DNA of 26,152 bases from positions 1-26,152 of the forward strand of contig CALNBU010000218.1 of assembly GCA_937875615.1 (NCBI GenBank). Direction: 5' to 3'. Every line of letters starts with the position of its first letter. The stretch's first letter is position 1. This DNA is from an uncultured Archangium sp. (GTDB lineage Bacteria; Myxococcota; Myxococcia; Myxococcales; Myxococcaceae). The notes below the pieces were generated by a model. It saw only the letters and a program-made list of their open reading frames with translations, ran no database searches and had not been told where the DNA came from. Below are positions 1-7,760 of this stretch, in pieces. A program made the position numbers and the translations under genes.

Positions 1-107
1 CCGGTGGCGGTCCCTCCGCCGGTGCCTGCGTCGGTCTCGCCTTCCGGCGGGCAGGCGAAGAGGAACAACGTGGTCAACGAAAAAATGAGTGTACGTCGCA
101 CGTGCAT
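1..107 (-). CDS. Lipoprotein N-terminus, partial (runs off the window)
   Basis: Only the first 35 codons are present. The start is ATG at 107, preceded by a GAGGTC-like ribosome site. The translation begins MHVRRTLIFSL and has a basic n-region, a hydrophobic stretch and the lipobox LFAC, with Cys20 as the expected lipidated residue. A Gly/Thr/Asp-rich linker follows, as in many myxobacterial lipoproteins. The product is therefore exported and membrane-anchored, but nothing of the functional domain is visible. It is divergent from the imelysin-like gene and shares its short upstream region, so the two may be co-regulated. Confidence 0.75.
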   Translation of the reverse strand, partial: MHVRRTLIFSLTTLFLFACPPEGETDAGTGGGTAT

Positions 108-148
108 GTGGACCTCAAGAGTGTAGAGCAGTAAGTGATTTCGCTATG

Positions 149-161
149 TTGTCTTTGACAA
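149..161. promoter_or_regulatory. Short dyad in the divergent lipoprotein/imelysin promoter
   Basis: TTGTC-TTT-GACAA is a perfect 5-bp inverted repeat with a 3-nt centre. It sits between the two divergent lipoprotein genes and could be an operator. It does not resemble a Fur box. If the imelysin-like gene started at 146 rather than 176, the dyad would lie inside the coding region. It is short enough to be chance. Confidence 0.25.
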
Positions 162-175
162 TCAAACGCAAAATC

Positions 176-1306
176 ATGGTGAGTGCATGGCGTCAAGGTT
201 TGTGTGCGGCGTCGCTGCTGCTGAGCGCGGCGTGTCCTCCGGTCAACACGCCGGACGCCGGTGAGGGTGGCGACGGAGACGGCGGCGCGGTGGTGAGTCG
301 CAGTGATTTTCTCCGGGCTGCCGGAGAGTGCTCGCGTCAGAACGTGACCAGCTTCCGGACGCAGGCCGAGGCCTTCGCCGCCGCGCCCACGCAGGAGACC
401 TGGCGGTCCGCGATGCGCGCCTGGAGCCGGCTGGAGCCGATGCAGTTCGGACCGACCGCGCTGTCGATTACGCCCGGCGGGCAGGACCTGCGCGAGCACA
501 TCTATTCGTGGCCGCTGGTGAGCCGCTGCGACATCGACGGGGTGCTGAAGGCGGGGAGCTATTCGGGCGGCGTGAGCCGCCTGCTCATCAACCGGCGCGG
601 CCTGTGGGCGGCGGAGTACCTGCTGTTCTCCAACCCCGACGAGGTGTGCGCGCCCACCGCGGAATGGAACGCGCTGAGCACCGAAGAGCGCGCCGCGCGC
701 AAGCAGGCCTACGCGCAGGCCGTGGCCGATGACGTCGCGGTGCGGGCCCGTACGCTCGACGACGCGTGGAGCGGCTTCGCGGAGACGCTGGCCACCGCCG
801 GCTCCGGCAACGCGACGTACCCGACGGTGCAGGGCGCGCTCAACCGGGTGAGCGACGCCGTCTTCTATGTGGAGCGGGAGGTGAAGGACATCAAGCTGGC
901 GACGCCGCTCGGGTTGCGCGACTGCGCCGCGCCGCCATGCCTCGACAAGCTCGAGTCACAGTTCGCGGCGTTCAACACCGAGCACCTGGCGGCGAACCTC
1001 CAGGGGGCGCGGCAGTTGCTCGAGGGCTGCGATGACGAGACGTTCGCCGGGGTGGGCTTCGACGACCTGCTGGTGGCGCAGGGCGCCGGCGAGCTCGCGC
1101 GCTCCTTCAGGACCAACGCGGCGGCGGCGCAGGCCTCGCTCGACGCGCTGAATGGCGCGGACCTCTCCGTGGCGTTGGTGGACTCGCCGGAGGCGGCGCG
1201 GGCGGTGTACGACGCCTTCAAGGGCGTGACCGATCTCCTCAAGAGCGAGTTCGTCACCGTGCTCGACCTCGACCTGCCCATGGGCCTCGAAGGAGACAAT
1301 GACTGA
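176..1306 (+). CDS. Imelysin-like lipoprotein
   Basis: This is a 376-residue protein with an export signal ending in the lipobox LSAAC (Cys20), then an acidic Gly/Asp linker. The helical domain resembles imelysin/insulin-cleaving membrane protein (peptidase M75 fold), a periplasmic family linked to iron or haem handling rather than proven proteolysis. The hallmark G-x-H-x-x-E is seen as GLWAAE at residues 142-147, so the usual His is Trp144 while Glu147 and the following YLLF are kept. I chose the ATG at 176 because it gives a compact lipoprotein signal; ATG at 146 would add ten residues including KRK and remains possible. The last 8 bases overlap the start of the HTTM gene, so the two are probably translationally coupled. 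Confidence 0.82.
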   Translation: MVSAWRQGLCAASLLLSAACPPVNTPDAGEGGDGDGGAVVSRSDFLRAAGECSRQNVTSFRTQAEAFAAAPTQETWRSAMRAWSRLEPMQFGPTALSITPGGQDLREHIYSWPLVSRCDIDGVLKAGSYSGGVSRLLINRRGLWAAEYLLFSNPDEVCAPTAEWNALSTEERAARKQAYAQAVADDVAVRARTLDDAWSGFAETLATAGSGNATYPTVQGALNRVSDAVFYVEREVKDIKLATPLGLRDCAAPPCLDKLESQFAAFNTEHLAANLQGARQLLEGCDDETFAGVGFDDLLVAQGAGELARSFRTNAAAAQASLDALNGADLSVALVDSPEAARAVYDAFKGVTDLLKSEFVTVLDLDLPMGLEGDND

Positions 1307-2654
1307 GTGGCTGTCGGCGCCCCGCGATGCCGCCGCGCTGGCCGTCTTCCGCATGGCCTTCGGCGGGTTGGTGTCGGTGTCGGCGTCGCGGTTCCTCGCC
1401 TACGGCTGGGTAGAGACGCTCTTCGATACCCGGGTGAGGCTCCACTACTGGGGCTTCGGCTGGGTTCCCTGGCCCGGGCTCCAGGGCGTCTACGCGCTGT
1501 TCATCGCGCTGGCGGTGCTGGGTGCGCTGGTGGCGGTCGGGCTCTTCTACCGGGTGGCCATCGTGCTGCTCTTCGTGCTCTTCGCCTGGCTGCAGCTGCT
1601 CGACGTCAGCACCTACCTCAATCACTACTACCTGGTGACGTTGCTCGCCGGGCTGCTGTGCTTTCTGCCGCTGCACCGGTACTGGTCGCTCGACGTCGTG
1701 CGCCGCCCGTCGCTGCGCAGCGAGACCTTCCCCTTCTGGTACACCGCGCTGCTCCGCTTCCAGGTGGGCACGGTGTACTTCTTCGCCGGCCTCGCCAAGT
1801 TTCAGAGCGACTGGTTGCTGCACGGCTCCGCGCTGCACCTCTGGCTCTCGGCGCGGACCTCGTTGCCGGTGGTCGGCCCGTGGTTGGCGGCCCCGGAGAC
1901 GGCGCTCTTCATGGCCTGGGCGGGCTTCCTCTTCGACACCTCGGTGCCCTTCTTGCTGTTGTGGCGGCGGACCCGGCCCATCGCCTACCTGGCGGTCGTC
2001 GTCTTCCACACCGCGACGCGGGTGCTGTTTCCCATCGGGATGTTCCCCTTCATCATGACGCTCTCGGCGCTGGTCTTCTTTGACTCCGACTGGCCGCGCC
2101 GGTGGCTGCGGTCGGCGGCGCCGGCGAAGCCCCTCGAGGTGCCGCGCGTCTCCCGGGGCGTGGGGTGGGCATTGGGCGCGTGGTGCGTGGTGCAGCTCGC
2201 GTTGCCGCTGCGCGCGCACCTCTACGAGGGCGACGTGTCGTGGCATGAGCAGGGCATGCGCTTCTCGTGGCGGGTGATGACCCGCGAGAAGAACGGCAGC
2301 GTGACCTACGTGGTGCGCAACGAGGCCGGGCGCGAGTGGCACGTCAGCCCGCGGGAGTACCTGACCCGGGTCCAGGAGCGGGAGCTGGCGGTGCAGCCGG
2401 ACCTCATCCTCCAGCTGGGACAGCGCATCGGCGCGGAGTGGAACGCGCGCGGCGATGGGCCGGTGCGGGTCACCGTCGACACCCTGGCGTCGCTCAACGG
2501 GCGTCGGGCCACGCCGCTCATCGACCCGGCGGTCGACCTGATGACGCTCACCGACACCTTCGCCGCGAAGTCGTGGATTCTCCCCGTGCACGCGGGCCCT
2601 CCGTTGAGCGCCAGCGAGAAGCTGGCACAGGCGAGGCGCGTCCAGGCGCCCTGA
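1299..2654 (+). CDS. HTTM-domain integral membrane protein
   Basis: This 451-residue protein has its first two thirds built from hydrophobic helices, followed by a soluble C-terminal part. The segment DVSTYLNHYYLVTLLAGLL (about residues 105-125) is characteristic of the HTTM domain, related to the membrane part of vitamin K-dependent gamma-carboxylase. The biochemical activity of bacterial HTTM proteins is generally unknown, and carboxylase activity should not be assumed. The start codon lies inside the end of the imelysin-like gene (8-base overlap ATGACTGA), so the pair forms an operon. HTTM plus a lipoprotein partner suggests a shared envelope process, possibly metal-related through the imelysin partner (inference). 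It is convergent with the GH5 gene, with only 6 bases between the stops. Confidence 0.85.
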   Translation: MTEWLSAPRDAAALAVFRMAFGGLVSVSASRFLAYGWVETLFDTRVRLHYWGFGWVPWPGLQGVYALFIALAVLGALVAVGLFYRVAIVLLFVLFAWLQLLDVSTYLNHYYLVTLLAGLLCFLPLHRYWSLDVVRRPSLRSETFPFWYTALLRFQVGTVYFFAGLAKFQSDWLLHGSALHLWLSARTSLPVVGPWLAAPETALFMAWAGFLFDTSVPFLLLWRRTRPIAYLAVVVFHTATRVLFPIGMFPFIMTLSALVFFDSDWPRRWLRSAAPAKPLEVPRVSRGVGWALGAWCVVQLALPLRAHLYEGDVSWHEQGMRFSWRVMTREKNGSVTYVVRNEAGREWHVSPREYLTRVQERELAVQPDLILQLGQRIGAEWNARGDGPVRVTVDTLASLNGRRATPLIDPAVDLMTLTDTFAAKSWILPVHAGPPLSASEKLAQARRVQAP

Positions 2655-2660
2655 CGTCAC

Positions 2661-4070
2661 CTACGGGTTCACGGTCACGGTGTAGTCGGCACCCTCCGGC
2701 GCCTGGAGCAGCAGCACGCTCTTCGCGGTGTCGAAGCGGTGTCGCACGCCCTCGCTGGCGGACACGCGCGGCGCTTCTCCGAAGTGGCGCGGCGGCAGGT
2801 ACACCTCGGTGATGCCCGCGGTGGCGCCTGTCACCTCCAGCTCGAAGCGTGCGGTGTTGGCGTCGAAGGAGAAGCGCCGCACCTGGCCGGCGACGGCCCG
2901 CGGGTAGGCGCGCACGGTGGCGTGCGCCCACGGCTGCTCCTCACCTCCGGCGGTCAACACCGAGAAGTCTTCGGTGTTCCAGTGCGTCGAGGTCTGGCTG
3001 GCGTCCCACAGCGCGGCGTGCGCGCGGTGCAGGTCGAGCAGCTCGTAGAGGAGCCGGAGGTGTTCGGCCTTGTGCTCGTAGGTGTTCTGCGCGCCGAATT
3101 CGCCGAGGAGCACCGGCGTGTTCCAGCGCGTCGCCGGTTCGAACAGCGTCCGCAGCTTCGCCGCCAGCGCGGCCTTGCTGTTGGAGCGGAGGCCGAGGCT
3201 GGCCTCGGTGTCGTAGAAATGAGGTGCGTAGACGAAGCCCGTCAGCGCCGGCTGGGTGAGGTGGTTGGGTTCGCCGGAGGAGTCTCCGGTGCGGCCACCA
3301 CCGAAGATGGGGAAGTCGCCGGCCTGCTCCCGGATGGCGCCGCCCATGCGCGCGTAGAAGCGCGGGAGCGTCTCGGCCTCGAAGGTTTGACGGGGCACGC
3401 TGCCGGGGCCGGGCTCGTTGATGATTTCGAAGCCTGCCACCGCCGGGTGTGCCGCGTACTCGGTGGCCACGTGGCGCCACATGGCTTCGAGGTCGTCCTG
3501 GAGACCATCGGTGTTGTTCCAGAGCCGGTCGAAGGCGCGGCTGACGTCGCTGGTGGGGTCGAACACCGGGAAGGACCAGTCGGGGAAGCCGCAGTCGTAG
3601 CGTGGAGGGCCATGGGGGATGTCGGGGCCGATGGCCCACAGGGGAAACCCGTCGCCGCAGAAGGGGGAGGCGAAGACGTCCTGGTGGAAGTCGACGATGA
3701 CGAAGAGGCCGCGCGCGCGCGCGGCGTCGAGCAGCGTGCGGTATTGGTCGAGCGCGTCGCGTCGGTAGGTGCCGCGCTCCGGCTCCAGCGCTTCCCAGGA
3801 GAAGGTGAGGCGAACGAGGTTGGCGCCCAACGCGGCGAGGCGCGCGAAGTAGGCGTCGGCGTCGGTGTCGGCGGCCTCGAAGGGGAGATACGGGGGCATC
3901 TTGGCGCGGTTGCCGGCGTTGTAACCGCGCAGCAGCACCTCTCGCCCATGCTCGTCGAGGAGCCGCTGTCCGTCGACGCGCAGCCGATGCGTCGAAAGTT
4001 GCGGGGCCTCCAATGAGGGCGCGCAGCCCAACGTGGCGAACAGTCCGAGCAGCGGGAGCAGAGAGCGCAT
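2661..4070 (-). CDS. GH5 endoglycoceramidase-like lipoprotein
   Basis: This 469-residue secreted glycoside hydrolase is predicted to be a lipoprotein (MRSLLPLLGL…FATLGC, Cys16). The (beta/alpha)8 domain starts with LLRGYNAGNRAK and carries the GH5 landmarks: an FHQD segment at 128-131, the acid/base Glu219 in EIINEP, and the nucleophile Glu324 in LLGEFG. The FHQDVF…CGDGFPLWA pattern and the C-terminal beta domain fit the endoglycosylceramidase branch, enzymes that release the glycan from glycosphingolipids. For a predatory bacterium this could act on eukaryotic or bacterial glycolipids (inference). The reading frame stays open upstream to 4511, but the lipoprotein signal fixes the start at 4070 and the longer version would run over the DoxX-like gene. 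Confidence 0.87.
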   Translation of the reverse strand: MRSLLPLLGLFATLGCAPSLEAPQLSTHRLRVDGQRLLDEHGREVLLRGYNAGNRAKMPPYLPFEAADTDADAYFARLAALGANLVRLTFSWEALEPERGTYRRDALDQYRTLLDAARARGLFVIVDFHQDVFASPFCGDGFPLWAIGPDIPHGPPRYDCGFPDWSFPVFDPTSDVSRAFDRLWNNTDGLQDDLEAMWRHVATEYAAHPAVAGFEIINEPGPGSVPRQTFEAETLPRFYARMGGAIREQAGDFPIFGGGRTGDSSGEPNHLTQPALTGFVYAPHFYDTEASLGLRSNSKAALAAKLRTLFEPATRWNTPVLLGEFGAQNTYEHKAEHLRLLYELLDLHRAHAALWDASQTSTHWNTEDFSVLTAGGEEQPWAHATVRAYPRAVAGQVRRFSFDANTARFELEVTGATAGITEVYLPPRHFGEAPRVSASEGVRHRFDTAKSVLLLQAPEGADYTVTVNP

Positions 4071-4199
4071 CGTCGGGGTGCTCCGTGTCACAGTCGTCGT
4101 GCGGGTGCACGCGTCTGCGTGGCGCGTCGTGTTCGACGGACGGTGAGGGAGAGGGGTCGCCCGTGTGCGCGCTTCGGGCCTTCTGGTAGGGAAATCGGC

Positions 4200-4604
4200 A
4201 TGTCGAACATGCAGACCAGCTCGCAGCCGTCGAAGGTGCTCAACGTCATGCTGTGGCTCGCCCAGGGCTTGCTCGCGCTGACCTTCGTCGGCACCGCCGT
4301 CTGGAAGCTGGCGACGCCGCGCGCCGACCTGGCGGCGGCGATGCCATGGATGGGCGAGGTGCCGCCTGCGTTCTTCTACGCGACCGCGCTCCTGGATCTC
4401 CTCGCCGGCCTCGGCGTCATTCTCCCCTCGCTGACGCGCATCAAGCCGGGATTGACCGTGTTGGGCGCGCTCGGCGGCGCCGCGCTCATGGTGGGCGCCA
4501 TCGTGTTCCACCTCTCGCGCGGCGAGGCGGAGAGCACGCCGTTCAATTTCTTCCTCGGCGCGCTCGCGCTCTTCGTCGCGTGGGGGCGTCGCTCGCGGAA
4601 GTAG
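4200..4604 (+). CDS. DoxX-like small membrane protein
   Basis: This 134-residue protein has four hydrophobic helices: LNVMLWLAQGLLALTFVGTA, the segment around FFYATALLDLLAGLGVIL, LTVLGALGGAALMVGAIVFHL and FNFFLGALALFVAW. The conserved WKL after helix 1 and the overall size match DoxX-like family members, small inner-membrane proteins of mostly unknown role that are often near redox genes. The ATG at 4200 follows TAGGGA at a suitable distance; a second ATG lies three codons in. It starts 130 bases from the divergent GH5 gene and runs convergently towards the lipoprotein gene at 4676-5650. Confidence 0.82.
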   Translation: MSNMQTSSQPSKVLNVMLWLAQGLLALTFVGTAVWKLATPRADLAAAMPWMGEVPPAFFYATALLDLLAGLGVILPSLTRIKPGLTVLGALGGAALMVGAIVFHLSRGEAESTPFNFFLGALALFVAWGRRSRK

Positions 4605-4669
4605 CCGTCGAGTCGCCGTCTGTACTTCAGGGGGATGGCTCAGCGGTCAGGTGACCGTCGCGGAGAGCT

Positions 4670-4691
4670 CGAGCCCTACTCGAGGGGCTCG
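4670..4691. terminator. Hairpin between convergent genes
   Basis: CGAGCCC and GGGCTCG form a perfect 7-bp stem around an 8-nt loop. It sits at the convergent junction of the DoxX-like gene and the lipoprotein gene, overlapping the last codons of the latter. A second small dyad, CGGTCA-GG-TGACCG, lies at 4644-4657. Neither has a T-run, as is common in high-GC genomes, so terminator function is inferred from position. Confidence 0.4.
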
Positions 4692-5650
4692 TCGTCGGAG
4701 CAGGTCACCACGTACTCGTACCACTGCTTCAACGGCACCTTGCCGGCGCGCGATGAGTAGGTCCGCAGGCTGGTGGACCTTCCTTCGATGGTGCTCGAGT
4801 CCGCGACCAGAATCGGGAACGACAGCGCCGACGTCAGAATCATGTTCTCGGGTCGGTGCACGAGCTCGATGCCGTCTTCTACGGAAGGGAAGCCACAGTC
4901 AGCGCACCAGGGCTTCGACGGGTCCTCGGTCTTCCAGTCCTTGGCGAGCAGGTTGGCATCCTTGCCGAAGAGGAACTCGCCATCTCGCTCGAGGGGACCG
5001 TCGGAGCCGTAGACAGCATAGAAGCTCAGCAGGAATCGACCCGCCGGGTCGGACACGGAGCGGCTGAGAACCTTTCCGGCGAAGCCGGGTTCGGTCGGCA
5101 CAAGCACGCCCCGTGCGGCGGCGTCCTGTGCGGCGGAGGCCGTCGCCTCCTTCATGCCGATGGTCTGACCAGGAAACGGCTTGGTCAGCACGACTGCCTG
5201 ACTCGGCTCGTCGATGGTCAGCTGTTTGACGGTGAAGGAATAGACGCCGGTCTTCGCGTTCGGGTCGGGCTCGAGGTCGCACGCGACGCGGTGGGCGCGC
5301 TTCAGGGACTTCAGCTCGCCGGCGGAGAGTTCGCGCGGCTGTACCGCGAACCCAGACGCCCCGGCGCGCCCGATGACGTCCAGGCGTTCCGCGTTGACCG
5401 TGGTGATGAGCGTCGAGGGCGGAACGAGCCATGCGAGCTCGACCTGCATTCCGTGCTCCGCGAGCAGCTGCGTGAAGCTCTCGTTGTCGCCCGTCTCGTC
5501 GGCCGCGGCTGGCTCGAGTTTCCACAGCGAGGTTGCTGTCTGTACCTCGGCGGCTGGGGTTGGGGGCGGAGCGGGTGGCGTCGACGGCGAACGACAACAC
5601 GATGACGAGAACACGGCGACTGCTGCCAACGATGCCTGCCAGGAACGCAT
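4676..5650 (-). CDS. Lipoprotein of unknown function
   Basis: This is a 324-residue protein. The signal MRSWQASLAAVAVFSSSCC ends in two cysteines (18 and 19), either of which could be lipidated, followed by a Pro-rich linker (about residues 21-34). The mature part is soluble and mixed alpha/beta. It contains a WCADCGFPSVEDG segment near residues 245-257 whose Cys-x-x-Cys could bind metal or form a disulphide, and a further Cys near the C-terminus (VVTCSDDE). I recognise no family. It is transcribed alone, convergent with the DoxX-like gene, and looks like one of the many lineage-specific lipoproteins of myxobacteria. Confidence 0.7.
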   Translation of the reverse strand: MRSWQASLAAVAVFSSSCCRSPSTPPAPPPTPAAEVQTATSLWKLEPAAADETGDNESFTQLLAEHGMQVELAWLVPPSTLITTVNAERLDVIGRAGASGFAVQPRELSAGELKSLKRAHRVACDLEPDPNAKTGVYSFTVKQLTIDEPSQAVVLTKPFPGQTIGMKEATASAAQDAAARGVLVPTEPGFAGKVLSRSVSDPAGRFLLSFYAVYGSDGPLERDGEFLFGKDANLLAKDWKTEDPSKPWCADCGFPSVEDGIELVHRPENMILTSALSFPILVADSSTIEGRSTSLRTYSSRAGKVPLKQWYEYVVTCSDDEPLE

Positions 5651-5700
5651 GTGCCGGGTTCAAATCGCAGACAGCGTCGCGACGCAATTCGCGCGGCGAT

Positions 5701-5713
5701 GCGGTTGAACCGC
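5701..5713. promoter_or_regulatory. Palindrome upstream of the lipoprotein gene
   Basis: GCGGTT-G-AACCGC is a perfect 6-1-6 dyad, about 50 bases upstream of the lipoprotein start at 5650. Its position suits a regulator site, but no regulator is linked and chance cannot be excluded. Confidence 0.25.
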
Positions 5714-5741
5714 CGCGGGCCTCTCCTGCATCGCGGTGCCG

Positions 5742-5761
5742 CCCAGGCTGAGGGCCCTGGG
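5742..5761. terminator. Possible terminator hairpin downstream of the TetR operon
   Basis: CCCAGG and CCTGGG form a 6-bp stem with an 8-nt loop, about 100 bases past the TetR stop codon. It is the best candidate for ending the SDR-MDR-TetR transcript. It has no U-tract. Confidence 0.25.
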
Positions 5762-5858
5762 TCGTGTTGGGCTCGGCTCAGCAGAGCGCATCGAGTGCGC
5801 CAGCCATCGTCCTCCGTAGATGGCAAACACCTCCTCGCGATGGGGGAATGTGTCGGCC

Positions 5859-6431
5859 TCACACCTCGGCGAGGCGAAGCGCGGCGCGCACGCCAGCTTC
5901 AAGGATGTCGTCTGACGCCTTGGGGTCGGGGGTCGCGCGGGCGAGTTGCAGCGTGCCAATCAGGAGGCCGAAGAGGGCCGCCGCCTCGGCGTCGCCCACC
6001 GCAACGCCACGGCGTATGGACAGACATGTGGAGAGCGCTTCGAGCGTCGGCTCGAGGTTGGAGGCGAGCGCCTTGCGGGTCGCTCGCGGGCGCCGCGCGA
6101 CCTCTGGAGCGAGCGCCGCGGCCGGGCACCCGCCGCCTGCGTGGTCTCGATGTACCGGGCTCAAGTAGGCGCGTACGGCGCGCTCGAGGTCTCCGTTCAC
6201 GAGGGCGGCGTGGAGGCCGTCCTTGCGGGCCTTCATCGAGTGCAGCAGCGCCTCGCGGAGCAGCGCCTCCTTGGACTTGAAGTGGGTGTAGAAGGTCCCG
6301 ACGGTCAGCCCCGCCTCGGCCATCACCTTCGCGAGGCCGACCGAGTCGATGCCGTGCTCACGAAAGAGACGCGAGGCCGCTTCCAGAATCCGCTCACGAG
6401 TTTCTTCGTTGTGCTCAGGTGCGTAGCGCAT
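5859..6431 (-). CDS. TetR-family transcriptional regulator
   Basis: This 190-residue repressor-type protein has an N-terminal helix-turn-helix at about residues 14-60 (ERILEAASRLFREHGIDSVG then MAEAGLTVGTFYTHF), a textbook TetR DNA-binding domain. The ligand-binding half is typical of regulators of small oxidoreductase clusters, with a Cys in GGGCPAAALAPEV. I start it at MRYAPEHNEETRER (6431), because this family usually begins MRY shortly before the helix-turn-helix; the frame continues to 6485. It is the last gene of the minus-strand run SDR, MDR, AKR stub, TetR and probably autoregulates that operon and the divergent thiolase through the dyad at 8686-8702 (inference). Confidence 0.88.
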   Translation of the reverse strand: MRYAPEHNEETRERILEAASRLFREHGIDSVGLAKVMAEAGLTVGTFYTHFKSKEALLREALLHSMKARKDGLHAALVNGDLERAVRAYLSPVHRDHAGGGCPAAALAPEVARRPRATRKALASNLEPTLEALSTCLSIRRGVAVGDAEAAALFGLLIGTLQLARATPDPKASDDILEAGVRAALRLAEV

Positions 6432-6602
6432 CGGTACCCTTCGACCTTGCCTGCGAGTCGCGTTGACGGCCCGTCGCGGTACCACGTCGGGCGTTCGTCG
6501 TCACGCCGCCGAGCTCACGTCCCGCTCAAGAAGAGCGAGCACGAGCCCTTGCTCCCGTCGGCAATGCGCACCTCGTGGGACACGTTTCGGAGAGTGGGAT
6601 GA

Positions 6603-6710
6603 CTACTCGGGCTGGACGACGGCGCTGACGCATCCGGTGCCAAACGCGCCAGTGCCGAGCGCGACCAGAGAGGCACGCAGTCCCGTGTCGCCGAAGACGA
6701 CGTACTTCAT
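6603..6710 (-). pseudogene. Aldo/keto reductase N-terminal stub
   Basis: A 35-codon ORF starts at ATG 6710, with AGAGGG about 8 bases upstream. Its start, MKYVVFGDTGLR then SLVALGTGAFGTG, is the classic N-terminus of aldo/keto reductases (first beta-strands of the TIM barrel). After GTG the sequence leaves the family pattern and ends at a stop. The remaining roughly 280 residues, including the catalytic Asp-Tyr-Lys-His, are absent. It lies 29 bases after the MDR gene, in the same orientation. I infer an operon gene lost by deletion. Confidence 0.65.
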
Positions 6711-6739
6711 GGTTGTTGCCCTCTTTGGGTCGTGGCGCT

Positions 6740-7726
6740 TCAAGCGCTCACGTCGACGACGGTGCGCCCCTGAACTTTTCCATCGAGGAGCTTCGCCGCC
6801 ACCGCGGGCACCTCGGTGAGGCCGATGACGTGCGTGGTGCGCGCGAGCTTCTTCGGGTCAAGGTCGCGCGCGAGGCGCGACCAGGCCTCTTCTCGCGCGG
6901 CTTGCGGTGCGTTGACCGAGTCGATGCCTGCGAGCGTCACGTTGCGGAGGATGAACGGCAGCACCGACGCGGGGAGGTCCATGCCCTGTGCGAGCCCGAA
7001 GGCGGCGACGACGCCCCGGTACTTCGTCTGCGCGAGGACGTTCGCCAGGGTGTGGCTGCCGACGGCGTCAATGGCGCCAGCCCAGCGCTCGGAGGCGAGT
7101 GGCCTGCCGGGCTCGGAGAGTGAGCGGCGGTCGATGACCTCGGCGGCGCCGAGCTCGCGGAGGTAGTCCGTTTCTTCGAGGCGCCCCGTCGAGGCGACGA
7201 CGCGATAGCCCAGCGCGGAGAGCAGCGCGATGGCGACCGAGCTGGCGCCCCCGTTGGCCCCGGTGACGAGGATGTCGCCGCGGTCGGGGGTCAACCCTCC
7301 ATGCTCGAGCGCGAGGATGGACAGCATCGCGGTGTACCCCGCGGTGCCGATGGCCATGGCCTCCCTGGTGGAGAAGACCTGCGGGATCTTCACCAGCCAG
7401 TCGCCGCTCACCCGCGCCCTCTGTGCAAAGCCTCCGTGGTGTGTCTGGCTCAAGCCCCAGCCGTTCGCGACCACGCGGTCACCGACCACGAGTCCCGGAT
7501 GGGTCGAGGCCTCGACGACGCCCGCGAAGTCGATGCCCGGTATCAACGGGAAGCGCTGAATGATGGGCCCGCGCCCGGTGACCGCGGAGGCGTCTTTGTA
7601 GTTCACGGTCGAGAACTCGACCGCGACCGACACGTCGCCCGGCATGAGGTCGCGCTCGGTGAAGTCCACGAGGGAAGTGGTGAGTCGGTCGCCATCTTTG
7701 CTGGCGAGGAGCGCTTTGAATGACAT
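6740..7726 (-). CDS. acuI: YhdH/AcuI-type MDR oxidoreductase (acrylyl-CoA reductase-like)
   Basis: This 328-residue zinc-free medium-chain reductase has an N-terminal catalytic domain with NYKDASAVTGRG and the FPLIPGIDFAGVV stretch. A Rossmann domain follows with VTGANGG and the downstream VVASTGR, whose Arg suits NADPH. These segments closely follow the pattern of E. coli YhdH, the family that reduces acryloyl-CoA to propionyl-CoA. The start at 7726 (MSFKALLASKDG) has GGAG upstream and gives the family's usual length. It lies 34 bases after the SDR gene and upstream of the AKR stub and TetR. The cluster may detoxify reactive enoyl or carbonyl compounds (inference). A hairpin, GCGCTT-C-AAGCGC, spans its stop codon at 6735-6747. 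Confidence 0.85.
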   Translation of the reverse strand: MSFKALLASKDGDRLTTSLVDFTERDLMPGDVSVAVEFSTVNYKDASAVTGRGPIIQRFPLIPGIDFAGVVEASTHPGLVVGDRVVANGWGLSQTHHGGFAQRARVSGDWLVKIPQVFSTREAMAIGTAGYTAMLSILALEHGGLTPDRGDILVTGANGGASSVAIALLSALGYRVVASTGRLEETDYLRELGAAEVIDRRSLSEPGRPLASERWAGAIDAVGSHTLANVLAQTKYRGVVAAFGLAQGMDLPASVLPFILRNVTLAGIDSVNAPQAAREEAWSRLARDLDPKKLARTTHVIGLTEVPAVAAKLLDGKVQGRTVVDVSA

Positions 7727-7760
7727 CGGTTGTCTCCGTGGGTGGGACGCTGGGCCTCGC

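Noticed and set aside
1254..2660. Long minus-strand frame of 468 codons opposite the HTTM gene
   Set aside because: Low-complexity Arg/His/Gln/Glu-rich translation, opposite a clearly coding membrane protein; a GC-rich antisense shadow.
2739..4016. Long plus-strand frame of 425 codons opposite the GH5 gene
   Set aside because: Val/Gly/Glu/Arg-rich shadow with no family pattern, while the opposite strand has intact GH5 catalytic motifs and a signal peptide.
4630..4700. tRNA-like start GGGGATGGCTCAGCGGT
   Set aside because: No anticodon stem, T-arm GTTCGA or acceptor pairing follows; the region forms short terminator-like hairpins instead.
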